Shown: piece after piece, positions 16,421-24,013 of the stretch
Layout of the letters: each line of letters begins with the position of its first letter
Position numbering within the stretch: position 1 is the first letter of the stretch
NCBI RefSeq assembly: GCF_008705135.1
Contig: NZ_CP023694.1
Coordinates: 7,787,001 to 7,851,000 of the forward strand
Direction: 5' to 3'
Source: Streptomyces coeruleorubidus
Lineage (GTDB): Bacteria > Actinomycetota > Actinomycetes > Streptomycetales > Streptomycetaceae
DNA: 64,000 bases
Notes under the pieces: model-generated
Database searches by the model: none
What the model was told of the DNA's origin: nothing
What the model saw: the letters and a program-made list of their open reading frames with translations, nothing else
Program-made: the position numbers and the translations under genes

Positions 16421-17668
16421 ATGCGGCGGACGGCCCCGGAAGGTCACGGCCCCGTCCGGTTCGGGCCGCCGCTCCCCGACGACGGACTGCCCGTGCTGCC
16501 GGAGCTGTCCGCCGTGCTCGCATCCGCGGCGTCCCGGGGCGACCACGAGCCGGTCGGCGGGGGACCGGCCCTGCGAGAGGCCGCCTGCGGCTACTGGGAC
16601 CGGCGCGGACTGCACTGCGACCCCGGCCGGGTGGCCGCCGGGCCCGGCGCGCCCGCGCTGCTGCTGGCCCTGACCGCCGCCCTCGGCGGTGACGTCCTGG
16701 TGCCGAGACCCTGCGCCGCCTGGTGGGCGCCATACGCCCGCCTGCTGGGACGCCCCGCCTTCCACGTGCCGACCCCGCCGGAGAGCGGCGGGGTGCCCGA
16801 CCCGTACGCCCTGCTGGAGACCGTGCGCCGGGTCCGCGCCGAAGGCGGTGATCCCCGCCTGCTCGTGCTGTCCGTCGCCGACGACCCCACGGCCACCGTC
16901 GCCCCTCCCGAGCTGCTGCACGAGACCGTCGAGGCCGCCCAGGGGGAGGGCCTGCACCTGGTCAGCGACGAGACCTGGCGCGACACCCTGCACGACCCGC
17001 ACGACACCGTGCTGCTCAGCCCCGCCGAGATGCTGCCCGACCGGGTCACCGTCGTGACCGACCTGGCCGGTGCCCTGCTCCCGCCCGGCTGGCCGGCCGC
17101 GGCGGTCCGCTTCCCGGCCGGCGAGGACGCCGACGGCCTCCACGCGCGCGTGCTCGACGTGCTCACCGCGCTCGACGCCCGGGTCGCCGCTCCCATCGCC
17201 GCGGCGGCCGCTTACGCCCTGGAGGAACCGGAAGCGGTCACGGCGCGCGTCGCCACCGCCGTGCGCCTGCACGCGCGCCTGGCCGCCGAGGCGCACGCCG
17301 CCGTCGTCGCGGCCGGCGCCCTCGCCCGGCCCCCGCAGGCCGGCCGCCATCTGTACGTCGACCTCTCGCCGCTGCGCCCCGCGCTGACCGCGCACGACGT
17401 CGGCGACGCCCAGGAACTGGAGGACTTCCTCACCGCCCGGCTCGGCATGCCCGCGCCGGGCGGCCACCGCTTCGGTGACGAGCTCGAAGCCCCGCGCGTG
17501 CGGCTTTCGACCGGCGCACTGCTGGCCGGCTCCGACACGGAACGCGCGGAATGCCTCACCTCACCCACGCCGTTGGAACTGCCGCACGTGCAAGGCTCGT
17601 TGATCCAACTGAAGTCGGCCTTCGACGATCTCCGCGACGAAGCTCAGCGATGGGAGCCTCCTCGATGA
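16421..17668 (+). CDS. class I/II aminotransferase-like protein lacking the PLP lysine
   Basis: A 415-residue protein with the fold-type I aminotransferase layout. The N-terminal region ends in GGGPALREAACGYW, matching the GxxxLRxAIAxY signature. The GPGAPALLLALTAAL segment follows, then SVADDPTATVAPPE where NPxNPTG is expected, and HLVSDETWRD where the family has SDExY. The stretch VVTDLAGALLPPGWPAAAVRF aligns with the SKxxxxPGxRxG motif but has no lysine. It probably cannot form the PLP Schiff base and may be a degenerate or repurposed enzyme or regulator. The ATG at 16421 has a GGAGGT site five bases upstream. The stop overlaps the next start as ATGA, so it is coupled to the MBL hydrolase. 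Confidence 0.7.
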   Translation: MRRTAPEGHGPVRFGPPLPDDGLPVLPELSAVLASAASRGDHEPVGGGPALREAACGYWDRRGLHCDPGRVAAGPGAPALLLALTAALGGDVLVPRPCAAWWAPYARLLGRPAFHVPTPPESGGVPDPYALLETVRRVRAEGGDPRLLVLSVADDPTATVAPPELLHETVEAAQGEGLHLVSDETWRDTLHDPHDTVLLSPAEMLPDRVTVVTDLAGALLPPGWPAAAVRFPAGEDADGLHARVLDVLTALDARVAAPIAAAAAYALEEPEAVTARVATAVRLHARLAAEAHAAVVAAGALARPPQAGRHLYVDLSPLRPALTAHDVGDAQELEDFLTARLGMPAPGGHRFGDELEAPRVRLSTGALLAGSDTERAECLTSPTPLELPHVQGSLIQLKSAFDDLRDEAQRWEPPR

Positions 17669-18717
17669 CGCAGCAGTCCGAGTCGACCGCGAGCACGACC
17701 ACTCGGGAAGCCGGCGACGCGGCCCTCCCGTCCCCCCTGGCGCCCCCGTACCCGCCGCCGGCCGAGCCGAGACCGCTGGCCGAACGCCGGGTGTGGCCGC
17801 GCACCTTCCACGACCGGCTGACCGCCCCGCTCCCCGGCCTGAGGGCCATGGCCCGCTTCGCCCGCGAGGGCGCCGTGCGACCGGGCCCGGAAGGCCTCGC
17901 CGACATCCCCCGGCTCCCTTACGCACCCGGCCCGCTGCCCCGCGTCGACGCCCGCACGGTCGCCGTCACCTGGGCGGGCCACGCCAGTTGGGTCCTGCGG
18001 ATCGGCGGACTGACCGTCCTCACCGACCCGGTCTGGTCCCGCCGGATCCTCGGCACCCCAGCCCGCATCACCCCCGTGGGCGTCCCCTGGGAGGCGCTGC
18101 CGCGCGTCGACGCCGTCGTCATCAGCCACAACCACTACGACCACCTGGACGCCCCCACGCTGCGCAGGCTCCCGCGCGACACGCCCGTGTTCGTCCCGGC
18201 CGGTCTCGCCCGCTGGTTCCACCGCCGCCGCTTCACCCGGGTCACGGAGCTCGACTGGTGGGAGGCGGCCGAACTCGACGGCGTCCGCTTCGACTTCGTC
18301 CCGTCCCACCACTGGTCCAAGCGCACCCTCACCGACACCTGCCGCAGCCTGTGGGGCGGCTGGGTCCTCACCGACCAGGACGGGCAGCGCGTCTACTTCG
18401 CGGGCGACACCGGCTACGGCCACTGGTTCTCCCGCATCGGCCGCCGCTACCCGGGCATCGACCTCGCCCTCCTCCCCATCGGCGCCTACGACCCCCGCTG
18501 GTGGCTCAGCGACGTCCACTGCGACCCGGAGGAGGCGGTCCGCGCGGCCCAGGACCTGGGAGCGACCAGGATGGCCCCCATGCACTGGGCGACCTTCGTC
18601 CTGTCGGCGGAGCCGGTCCTGGAACCCCTCACGCGGGTCCGCGCCGCCTGGGAGAAGACAGGCCTCCCTCGAGAAAACCTCTGGGACATGCCGGTCGGCG
18701 CTTCAAAGGTGCTGTAG
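17665..18717 (+). CDS. MBL-fold metal-dependent hydrolase (NAPE-PLD/UlaG-like)
   Basis: A 350-residue metallo-beta-lactamase fold protein. Metal ligands are visible in the HNHYDH motif (SHNHYDHLD, near residue 155), in FVPSHHWSK, in the aspartate of YFAGDTGYG, and in the histidine of MAPMHWATF. The pattern, including DTGYGHWF and the Trp-rich C-terminal part, is that of N-acyl phosphatidylethanolamine phospholipase D-like hydrolases that cut phosphodiester bonds of lipids. The start overlaps the preceding stop (ATGA), and a GGGAG site lies inside the upstream gene. The N-terminal 35 residues are Ser/Thr/Pro rich and may be flexible. Confidence 0.82.
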   Translation: MTQQSESTASTTTREAGDAALPSPLAPPYPPPAEPRPLAERRVWPRTFHDRLTAPLPGLRAMARFAREGAVRPGPEGLADIPRLPYAPGPLPRVDARTVAVTWAGHASWVLRIGGLTVLTDPVWSRRILGTPARITPVGVPWEALPRVDAVVISHNHYDHLDAPTLRRLPRDTPVFVPAGLARWFHRRRFTRVTELDWWEAAELDGVRFDFVPSHHWSKRTLTDTCRSLWGGWVLTDQDGQRVYFAGDTGYGHWFSRIGRRYPGIDLALLPIGAYDPRWWLSDVHCDPEEAVRAAQDLGATRMAPMHWATFVLSAEPVLEPLTRVRAAWEKTGLPRENLWDMPVGASKVL

Positions 18718-18725
18718 GTATACAA

Positions 18726-18746
18726 GGGGCGCGGGGAACTGCGCGA
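18726..18746. repeat. dispersed Streptomyces 3'-end repeat, copy 1
   Basis: The 21-base sequence beginning GGGGCGCGGGGAACTGCGCG lies just after the MBL gene stop and before the convergent DedA gene. An identical copy is at 40192-40212. Both are in intergenic DNA at 3' gene ends. I know this as a common dispersed motif in Streptomyces genomes; its role is not established. Confidence 0.6.
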
Positions 18747-18795
18747 TCAACCCCCACAACCCGCACCCCGGGAACAACCGCAATCCAGTACGGCG

Positions 18796-19449
18796 CTACC
18801 GAACCCGCCGCACCACACTCGGCACCGCGCTGATCAGCAAGGTCAGCGCGATCGCCGCGACCACGCCCTCCCACGGCTCATCGAACAGCGACCCGCCCAG
18901 GATCCCGATCAACTGGTACGTCACCGCCCAGGCCAGACAGGCCGGCAGGTTCCCGCGCCAGAAGCGCCGCATCGGCCACTTCGCCATCAGACAGGCCAGC
19001 ATCACCGGGATACGGCCCGCCGGCACCAGCCGGGACAGCACCAGCACCGCCACACCGTGCTCGGCGAGTTTCGTCTGCGCCTGCTCCAGCCGGTCCTCGG
19101 GGGCCCGCGCCCGGATCGCCGCCAGCCAGCGCGAGCCGTTCTTCGACTTCATCCCGCGCCGCCCCAGCCAGTACAGCGCCGCGTCCCCGAGGAACGCCGC
19201 CAGCGACGCCGTCACGAACACCATCGCCAGCGAGAACGGCGCGGTCTGGTGGACGGCGACCACCGCCGCCGAACTCACCAGCGCGCCCGTCGGGATCACC
19301 GGCACCAGCGCCCCGATCAGCACCAGCAGGAAGAGCGACGGATAGCCGACCGCCTGCTGCGTGGACTCCGGCACGATGGACACCGGGGTGACGGCCGACG
19401 CCGCGAGCAGGGGTATCGCGGTCTGCGCCACGGGCGCGGTCGGGATCAC
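18796..19449 (-). CDS. DedA family membrane protein
   Basis: A 217-residue membrane protein of the DedA/VTT family. The region around residues 45-90 has GALVPVIPTGALVSSAAVVA and the acidic site AFLGDAALYWLGRR. The second half has SRLVPAGRIPVMLACLMAKWPMRRFWRGN, matching the conserved [F/Y]xRFxPGxR segment with Arg. Family members flip polar lipids such as undecaprenyl phosphate or phosphatidylethanolamine. The GTG start at 19449 shares four bases (GTGA) with the stop of the MBL gene upstream, so the two are translationally coupled. Confidence 0.82.
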   Translation of the reverse strand: MIPTAPVAQTAIPLLAASAVTPVSIVPESTQQAVGYPSLFLLVLIGALVPVIPTGALVSSAAVVAVHQTAPFSLAMVFVTASLAAFLGDAALYWLGRRGMKSKNGSRWLAAIRARAPEDRLEQAQTKLAEHGVAVLVLSRLVPAGRIPVMLACLMAKWPMRRFWRGNLPACLAWAVTYQLIGILGGSLFDEPWEGVVAAIALTLLISAVPSVVRRVR

Positions 19450-20219
19450 CGCGCGACCTCGAGGCGCACGCTCTCCCCGTGCCCGAGCCGGTGCACCGCC
19501 ACGCCGGGCGCGTGCCGCGCCGCGAGCCGCACGAACTCGTCACCCGGCGCGTGGAATTCGTGGGGGCGCACGGCGTCCATCCCGATCGGCCAGTACGTGC
19601 CGTAGTGCACCGGCACCGCACTGCGCGGCGCCAGCCGCGCCAGCGCCTGGGCCGCCCGGCCCGCGTCCAGGTGTCCCTCGCCCAGGTACGGCCCCCAGCC
19701 GCCCACCGGCAGCAGCGCCACCTCGACCGGCCCGACCTCCTCGGCCATGTCGTCGAACAGCCCGGTGTCCCCGGCGAAGTACGTCCGGGCCTCACCGGCG
19801 ACGACGTAGCCGAGCGCGGGGGAGCGGTGCGGTCCGAGCGGCAGCCGGCGTCCGTCGTGCCGCGCGGGCACGGCCCGTACGACGATGTCGCCGACCGGGG
19901 TCTCGTCCCCGGGCGCCACCTCGCTGACCCGCAGGTGCGCGAGCCGGCGCAGTCCCGGCACCGCCCGGTGTGCGCCCCGGGGCACGAGCAGGCGCGTGCC
20001 CGGAGCGAGCCGCATCAGCGACGGCACATGCAGGTGGTCGGCGTGCAGGTGCGAGACCAGCGCGACATCCGCCTGGTGGGCGCCGGGGGGCGGCAGGTCC
20101 CCGCGCCGGCGGCGCAGGTGCGCGAGCCGGCGCGCGAACAGCGGATCGGTGAGCACGCGTACGTTCGAGTCCTCGACCGTGCAAGTGGCGTGACCCCACC
20201 AGGTGATCTCCACCGGCAC
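19446..20219 (-). CDS. MBL-fold metal-dependent hydrolase
   Basis: A 257-residue protein of the UlaG-like beta-lactamase superfamily. Ligand motifs are THE WGHAT opening, SHLHADHLH near residue 58, VPARHDGR, YFAGDTGLFD and the C-terminal VPVHYGTYW. The closest pattern is again the NAPE-PLD-like group. I chose the GTG at 20219 because AAGGAGG sits seven bases upstream and it gives the typical VEITWWGHA opening; a longer frame continues upstream but has no ribosome-binding site. It is coupled to the DedA gene, which suggests both act on membrane lipid intermediates. Confidence 0.8.
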   Translation of the reverse strand: MPVEITWWGHATCTVEDSNVRVLTDPLFARRLAHLRRRRGDLPPPGAHQADVALVSHLHADHLHVPSLMRLAPGTRLLVPRGAHRAVPGLRRLAHLRVSEVAPGDETPVGDIVVRAVPARHDGRRLPLGPHRSPALGYVVAGEARTYFAGDTGLFDDMAEEVGPVEVALLPVGGWGPYLGEGHLDAGRAAQALARLAPRSAVPVHYGTYWPIGMDAVRPHEFHAPGDEFVRLAARHAPGVAVHRLGHGESVRLEVAR

Positions 20220-20303
20220 TTCTTTGCCTCCTTCGCGCGACTCCCCGAAGCCTACGTGCAGGAGTAGGGTCGGCGACGAAAACCGGAGGTGAGGGGGGAC
20301 GCC

Positions 20304-20705
20304 ATGGTGCCGGTCCGGGTCACGGCGATCGCGAGTCTGACGCCGCTGGAGGAGCTCGACGACGATCCGTTCCTGGTCGACTCCCGCAGCCAGCACGCGA
20401 TGTGCGCCCGCTGGGCCGCCGAGCGGGGCTATGTGATCAGCCGCGAGTTACTGGTCCGGGGGCTGCGTCCCGACCACGGCGCGCTGTGGGACGGCGTCCG
20501 GCCCGGCCTCGACCTGTTCGTGGCACCCAGCCGCAGAGTGCTGGAGAGCGCGCTCTCCTCCGTCGAGGAGTTCACCGCGGAGTGCGTGCGGCGCGGGGTG
20601 CGGGTCGAGACGGTGGGGCACGCGGAGCCGGCGTACGACGCGGCGATGAAGGCGTGCGTGCACCGCAGGCTGTCGATGCCGACCGCCGGCTACGACGGGC
20701 GCTGA
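20304..20705 (+). CDS. small conserved protein, resolvase-like fold possible
   Basis: A 133-residue protein with a GAGGGGGG site before the ATG at 20304. The pattern SRSQHAMCARWAAERGYVIS, then GLDLFVAPSRRVLE and FTAECVRRGVRVETVG, resembles the catalytic domain of small serine recombinases. There is no serine in the catalytic position I can identify and no DNA-binding C-terminal domain, so recombinase activity is unlikely. Similar stand-alone proteins may be common in Streptomyces. It lies between the divergent MBL gene and the phosphodiesterase gene. Confidence 0.65.
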   Translation: MVPVRVTAIASLTPLEELDDDPFLVDSRSQHAMCARWAAERGYVISRELLVRGLRPDHGALWDGVRPGLDLFVAPSRRVLESALSSVEEFTAECVRRGVRVETVGHAEPAYDAAMKACVHRRLSMPTAGYDGR

Positions 20706-20765
20706 CGCGACGGTCCGGGGGCACGGGGCGTCCCCGGTGCGTTGTGGCACTGTGGGTGAGGGTCC

Positions 20766-22871
20766 GTGGTCGCGACGGGCCGGGACGTGAGGTGGCTGGG
20801 CGTGCGGGGCGTGCGATGGCGGCGGGTCGCCAGTCAGGTGGGGCGGAGCGTCGCCGTGTGGGCGGTCTCCACCCTCACCATGCTCGTGCTCGCCGGGATC
20901 CTGCCCGACTTCCGGCTCCGCTCGGCCGACGGCGACAGCGCGACCGACATCGCCGTCAAGGCGGCCTTCGGCGCCGGCGCCTTCGGTCTGCTGTCGGCCC
21001 TGGTCTGGCCCCTGCTCGTCCGGCTCCTGCTCCTCGTACCGGCGCTCGTGCTCGGGCTGCTGGTGTTCTTCCTCAACGGCGCGCTGCTGCTGCTCGCCCT
21101 GCGCCTCGACCCCGGGGAGCGCGGCACCGCCGCCCCGGAGACCGCCGTCGTGGTCGCCGCCGTGATGTCCGCCGTGGCGTCCGCCACCGGCGCCGCCCTG
21201 GCCGTGCGCGACGACGACGCCTACCGCCGCAGGCTGTACCGCCTCTCGGACCGCCGCCGCAGATCCGGACCGCCCTGCCCGTCCACCCCCGGCACGGTCT
21301 TCCTGCAACTCGACGGAGTCGGCCACGACGTCCTGCTGGACGCGGTCGCCAAGGGCCTGATGCCCACCGTCGCCGGCTGGCTCGGCATCGGCGCCGGCGC
21401 CCGCCCCACCCACCGGCTCACCCCGTGGCGCACCGACTGGTCCAGCCAGACCGGCGCCAGCCAGCTCGGCATCCTGCACGGCAGCAACCACGACGTCCCC
21501 GCGTTCCGCTGGTACGAGAAGGACACCCGCGAGGTCGTCGTCTGCAACCGCCCGACCAGCGCCGCCGAGCTCCAGCGCCGCGCCGCCGGATACGCGGGGC
21601 ACGACGGCCTGCTCGCCGTCGACGGCGCCAGCCGCGGCAACCTGTTCAGCGGCGGCGCCGGACAACAGGCCCTCGTGCTGTCCATCGCCGGCCGCCGCAG
21701 CCGGGAGAACCGCTCCCGGGCGGGCTACTTCGCCTACTTCTCCGACCCGGCCAACGCCGTGCGCACGGCCCTGTCCTTCGTCGCCGAGGTGGGCCGGGAG
21801 ATCGGCCAGTCCACCCGGGCCCGCCTCGGCAAACAACGCCCGCGCGTCTCCCGCGGCGGCCTCTACCCGCTCGTGAGGGCCTTCGCGACCGTCGTCGAGC
21901 GGGACGTCGTCGTGGCCGCCGTGACGGGCGACATGCTCGCCGGCCGCACCGCCGTCTACGCCGACCTCGTGGCCTACGACGAGGTCGCCCACCACTCCGG
22001 CCCGGCGAGCCGCGACGCGCGGAAGGTCCTCGAACGCCTCGACCGCTCCCTCGCCCTGATCGAGAACGTCGCCGAGCACGCCCCGCGCCCGTACCGGATC
22101 GTCGTGCTGTCCGACCACGGCCAGAGCCCCGGTGAGACCTTCCGCTCCCGCTACGGCCTCACCCTCGGCGACCTGGTGCGGGCCGGCTGCGGACTGCCCG
22201 TGCCGCGCCGGGCGGAGCGCACCCGCAGCGGGGCGGAGGCCCGCGCCGCCGTGCGCGCCGCCCTGCGCATCCCGGTCGAGGAGAGCGGCGAGCGGCACCG
22301 ACCCACGCGCCGCTCGGAGCCCATCGTGCTGGCCTCCGGCAACCTCGGCCTGGTCTCCTTCCCGGACGTCACGCACCGCATGAGCAAGGAGGAGATCGAC
22401 GCCCGCCACCCCGCGCTGCTGCCGACCCTCGCCAACCACCCCGGCATCGGCTTCCTGCTGGTCCGCAGCGACGAGCACGGCGGGGTCGTCCTCGGCGCGT
22501 ACGGCGCCGAGATACCGCTGGCCGACCTCGACGACAACCCGGGCCCGCTCGCCGCGTTCGGGCCGGGCGCCGCCGACGCGGTACGCCGTACACACTCCTT
22601 CCCGCACACCGCCGACATCATGGTCAACTCCTTCCACGACCCGGCCGACGGCGAAGTCCTCGCCTTCGAGGAGCAGATCGGCTCCCACGGCGGCCTCGGC
22701 GGCGAACAGGGCAAGCCCTTCCTGCTGTCGCCGCTCGGCTTCTCCCCGCCGGTCGACGAGGGGGAGGAACTCGTCGGCGCCGAACACGTCCACCGCGTAC
22801 TGCGCCGCTGGATGCGCGAGTCGGACGGCCCCCAGGTGCCGCTGGAGAGCAGCGAGGAACGCGCCGCCTGA
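20766..22871 (+). CDS. membrane-anchored alkaline phosphatase-superfamily phosphodiesterase with holin-like N-terminus
   Basis: A 701-residue two-part protein. Residues about 25-150 hold four hydrophobic segments (VAVWAVSTLTMLVLAGILP, ALVWPLLVRLLLLVPALVLGLLVFFL and others) like the phage-holin-type membrane domain seen in actinobacteria. From about 175 an alkaline phosphatase / nucleotide pyrophosphatase domain follows: FLQLDGVGHDV with a metal aspartate, SSQTGASQLGILHG supplying the nucleophile, YDEVAHHSG, and VLSDHGQSPG with the Asp-His metal pair. Expected location is the membrane with the enzyme domain cytoplasmic or outside, depending on topology. The GTG start has GAGGG nearby. It is monocistronic or leads into the MoxR pair 80 bases downstream. 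Confidence 0.8.
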   Translation: MVATGRDVRWLGVRGVRWRRVASQVGRSVAVWAVSTLTMLVLAGILPDFRLRSADGDSATDIAVKAAFGAGAFGLLSALVWPLLVRLLLLVPALVLGLLVFFLNGALLLLALRLDPGERGTAAPETAVVVAAVMSAVASATGAALAVRDDDAYRRRLYRLSDRRRRSGPPCPSTPGTVFLQLDGVGHDVLLDAVAKGLMPTVAGWLGIGAGARPTHRLTPWRTDWSSQTGASQLGILHGSNHDVPAFRWYEKDTREVVVCNRPTSAAELQRRAAGYAGHDGLLAVDGASRGNLFSGGAGQQALVLSIAGRRSRENRSRAGYFAYFSDPANAVRTALSFVAEVGREIGQSTRARLGKQRPRVSRGGLYPLVRAFATVVERDVVVAAVTGDMLAGRTAVYADLVAYDEVAHHSGPASRDARKVLERLDRSLALIENVAEHAPRPYRIVVLSDHGQSPGETFRSRYGLTLGDLVRAGCGLPVPRRAERTRSGAEARAAVRAALRIPVEESGERHRPTRRSEPIVLASGNLGLVSFPDVTHRMSKEEIDARHPALLPTLANHPGIGFLLVRSDEHGGVVLGAYGAEIPLADLDDNPGPLAAFGPGAADAVRRTHSFPHTADIMVNSFHDPADGEVLAFEEQIGSHGGLGGEQGKPFLLSPLGFSPPVDEGEELVGAEHVHRVLRRWMRESDGPQVPLESSEERAA

Positions 22872-22951
22872 AATTGGGCTGCGTCCGGGGAGCCGTACGC
22901 ACACACTGGTGCGGTTCGTCTTCCCGCACCCCTTTTCGAGGAGAACCTGCG

Positions 22952-24013
22952 TTGCAGGCCGCCGTCACCGTCACTCCCGCCCGCATCCCGGAGCTGCTGC
23001 TCGGTCTCGCCACCGTCCGGCCGGTCTTCATCTGGGGCGCACCGGGCATCGGGAAGTCCTCCCTGGTACGGGCGTTCGCCGAGTCGCTCGGGCTGGAGTG
23101 CGTGAGCCTGCTCGGCACCCAGCTGGCGCCCGAGGACCTCATCGGCGTACCGCAGATCCGCGACGGCCGCTCGGTGTTCTGCCCGCCGGAGGCGATCGCC
23201 CGGGACGAGCCGTACTGCCTCTTCCTCGACGAGCTCAACGCGGCCACGCCGGACGTGCAGAAGGCGTTCTACTCGCTGATCCTCGACCGCCGTATCGGCA
23301 CCTACGAGCTGCCCAAGGGCTCGATCGTCATCGGCGCCGGAAACCGTGCCACCGACAACGCGCTCGCCCGGCCCATCGCCTCCGCGCTCGTCAACCGCCT
23401 CACCCACGTGCACCTGGAGGCCTCCGCCAAGGACTGGCTGACCTGGGCCGGCGGCAACGGCATCCACCCCTGGATCGTGGACCACCTCACCGACCGGCCC
23501 GACCACCTGTGGTCCAAGCCGCCGAAGACGGAGGAGCCGTTCTCCACGCCCCGTTCCTGGCACATGCTCTCCGACGCCCTGCACTCCTTCGGCCGCGACC
23601 TCGACGAGGAGACGCTGCGGGTCCTCGCGCACGGCACGCTGACGCCCGCGCACGCGCAGGCCTTCTGCGGCTACGTCAAGATCGTGCGCAGCCGGTTCGG
23701 CATCGAGGCGATCCTCAAGGGCGACGCCCGCTGGCCGAACCGCCCGGAGGACCGCGACCTGCTCTTCTATCTCGCCGACTCCTTCCGCGGCCGCCTGATC
23801 AAGGAACTGCCCGCGAGCAAGGACCACATGTCCGCGAACGGCCGCCAGACCGCCTACCGCGCCAAGTCGCTGCTGGTGCAGCTCGCCGAGATATCCGTCG
23901 AGGTCGCCCAGACCGTCATCGCCTCCGACAACGACGGCAACCCCGTGCTGCCCTCCTGGTTCCTCGTCGAGGCGGCGCGCGACATGCCCCGGCTGGTGGA
24001 GGCCCGCCGGTGA
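22952..24013 (+). CDS. MoxR-like AAA+ ATPase
   Basis: A 353-residue AAA+ ATPase. Walker A is WGAPGIGKSS near residue 31, Walker B is LFLDELNAA near 94, sensor 1 lies in VIGAGNRATDN and an arginine-bearing segment ALVNRLTHVHLE follows. MoxR ATPases act as chaperones that assemble or activate metal-containing enzymes, usually with a VWA-domain partner. I chose the TTG at 22952 because GAGGAGAA is six bases upstream; the earlier in-frame ATG has no such site and adds a non-homologous leader. The stop overlaps the next GTG as GTGA, so it is coupled to the VWA/metallopeptidase-like gene. Confidence 0.85.
   Translation: MQAAVTVTPARIPELLLGLATVRPVFIWGAPGIGKSSLVRAFAESLGLECVSLLGTQLAPEDLIGVPQIRDGRSVFCPPEAIARDEPYCLFLDELNAATPDVQKAFYSLILDRRIGTYELPKGSIVIGAGNRATDNALARPIASALVNRLTHVHLEASAKDWLTWAGGNGIHPWIVDHLTDRPDHLWSKPPKTEEPFSTPRSWHMLSDALHSFGRDLDEETLRVLAHGTLTPAHAQAFCGYVKIVRSRFGIEAILKGDARWPNRPEDRDLLFYLADSFRGRLIKELPASKDHMSANGRQTAYRAKSLLVQLAEISVEVAQTVIASDNDGNPVLPSWFLVEAARDMPRLVEARR

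Noticed and set aside
20448..22904. An 818-residue open frame on the minus strand
   Set aside because: It mirrors the phosphodiesterase gene on the plus strand, has no recognisable motif and is of biased composition.
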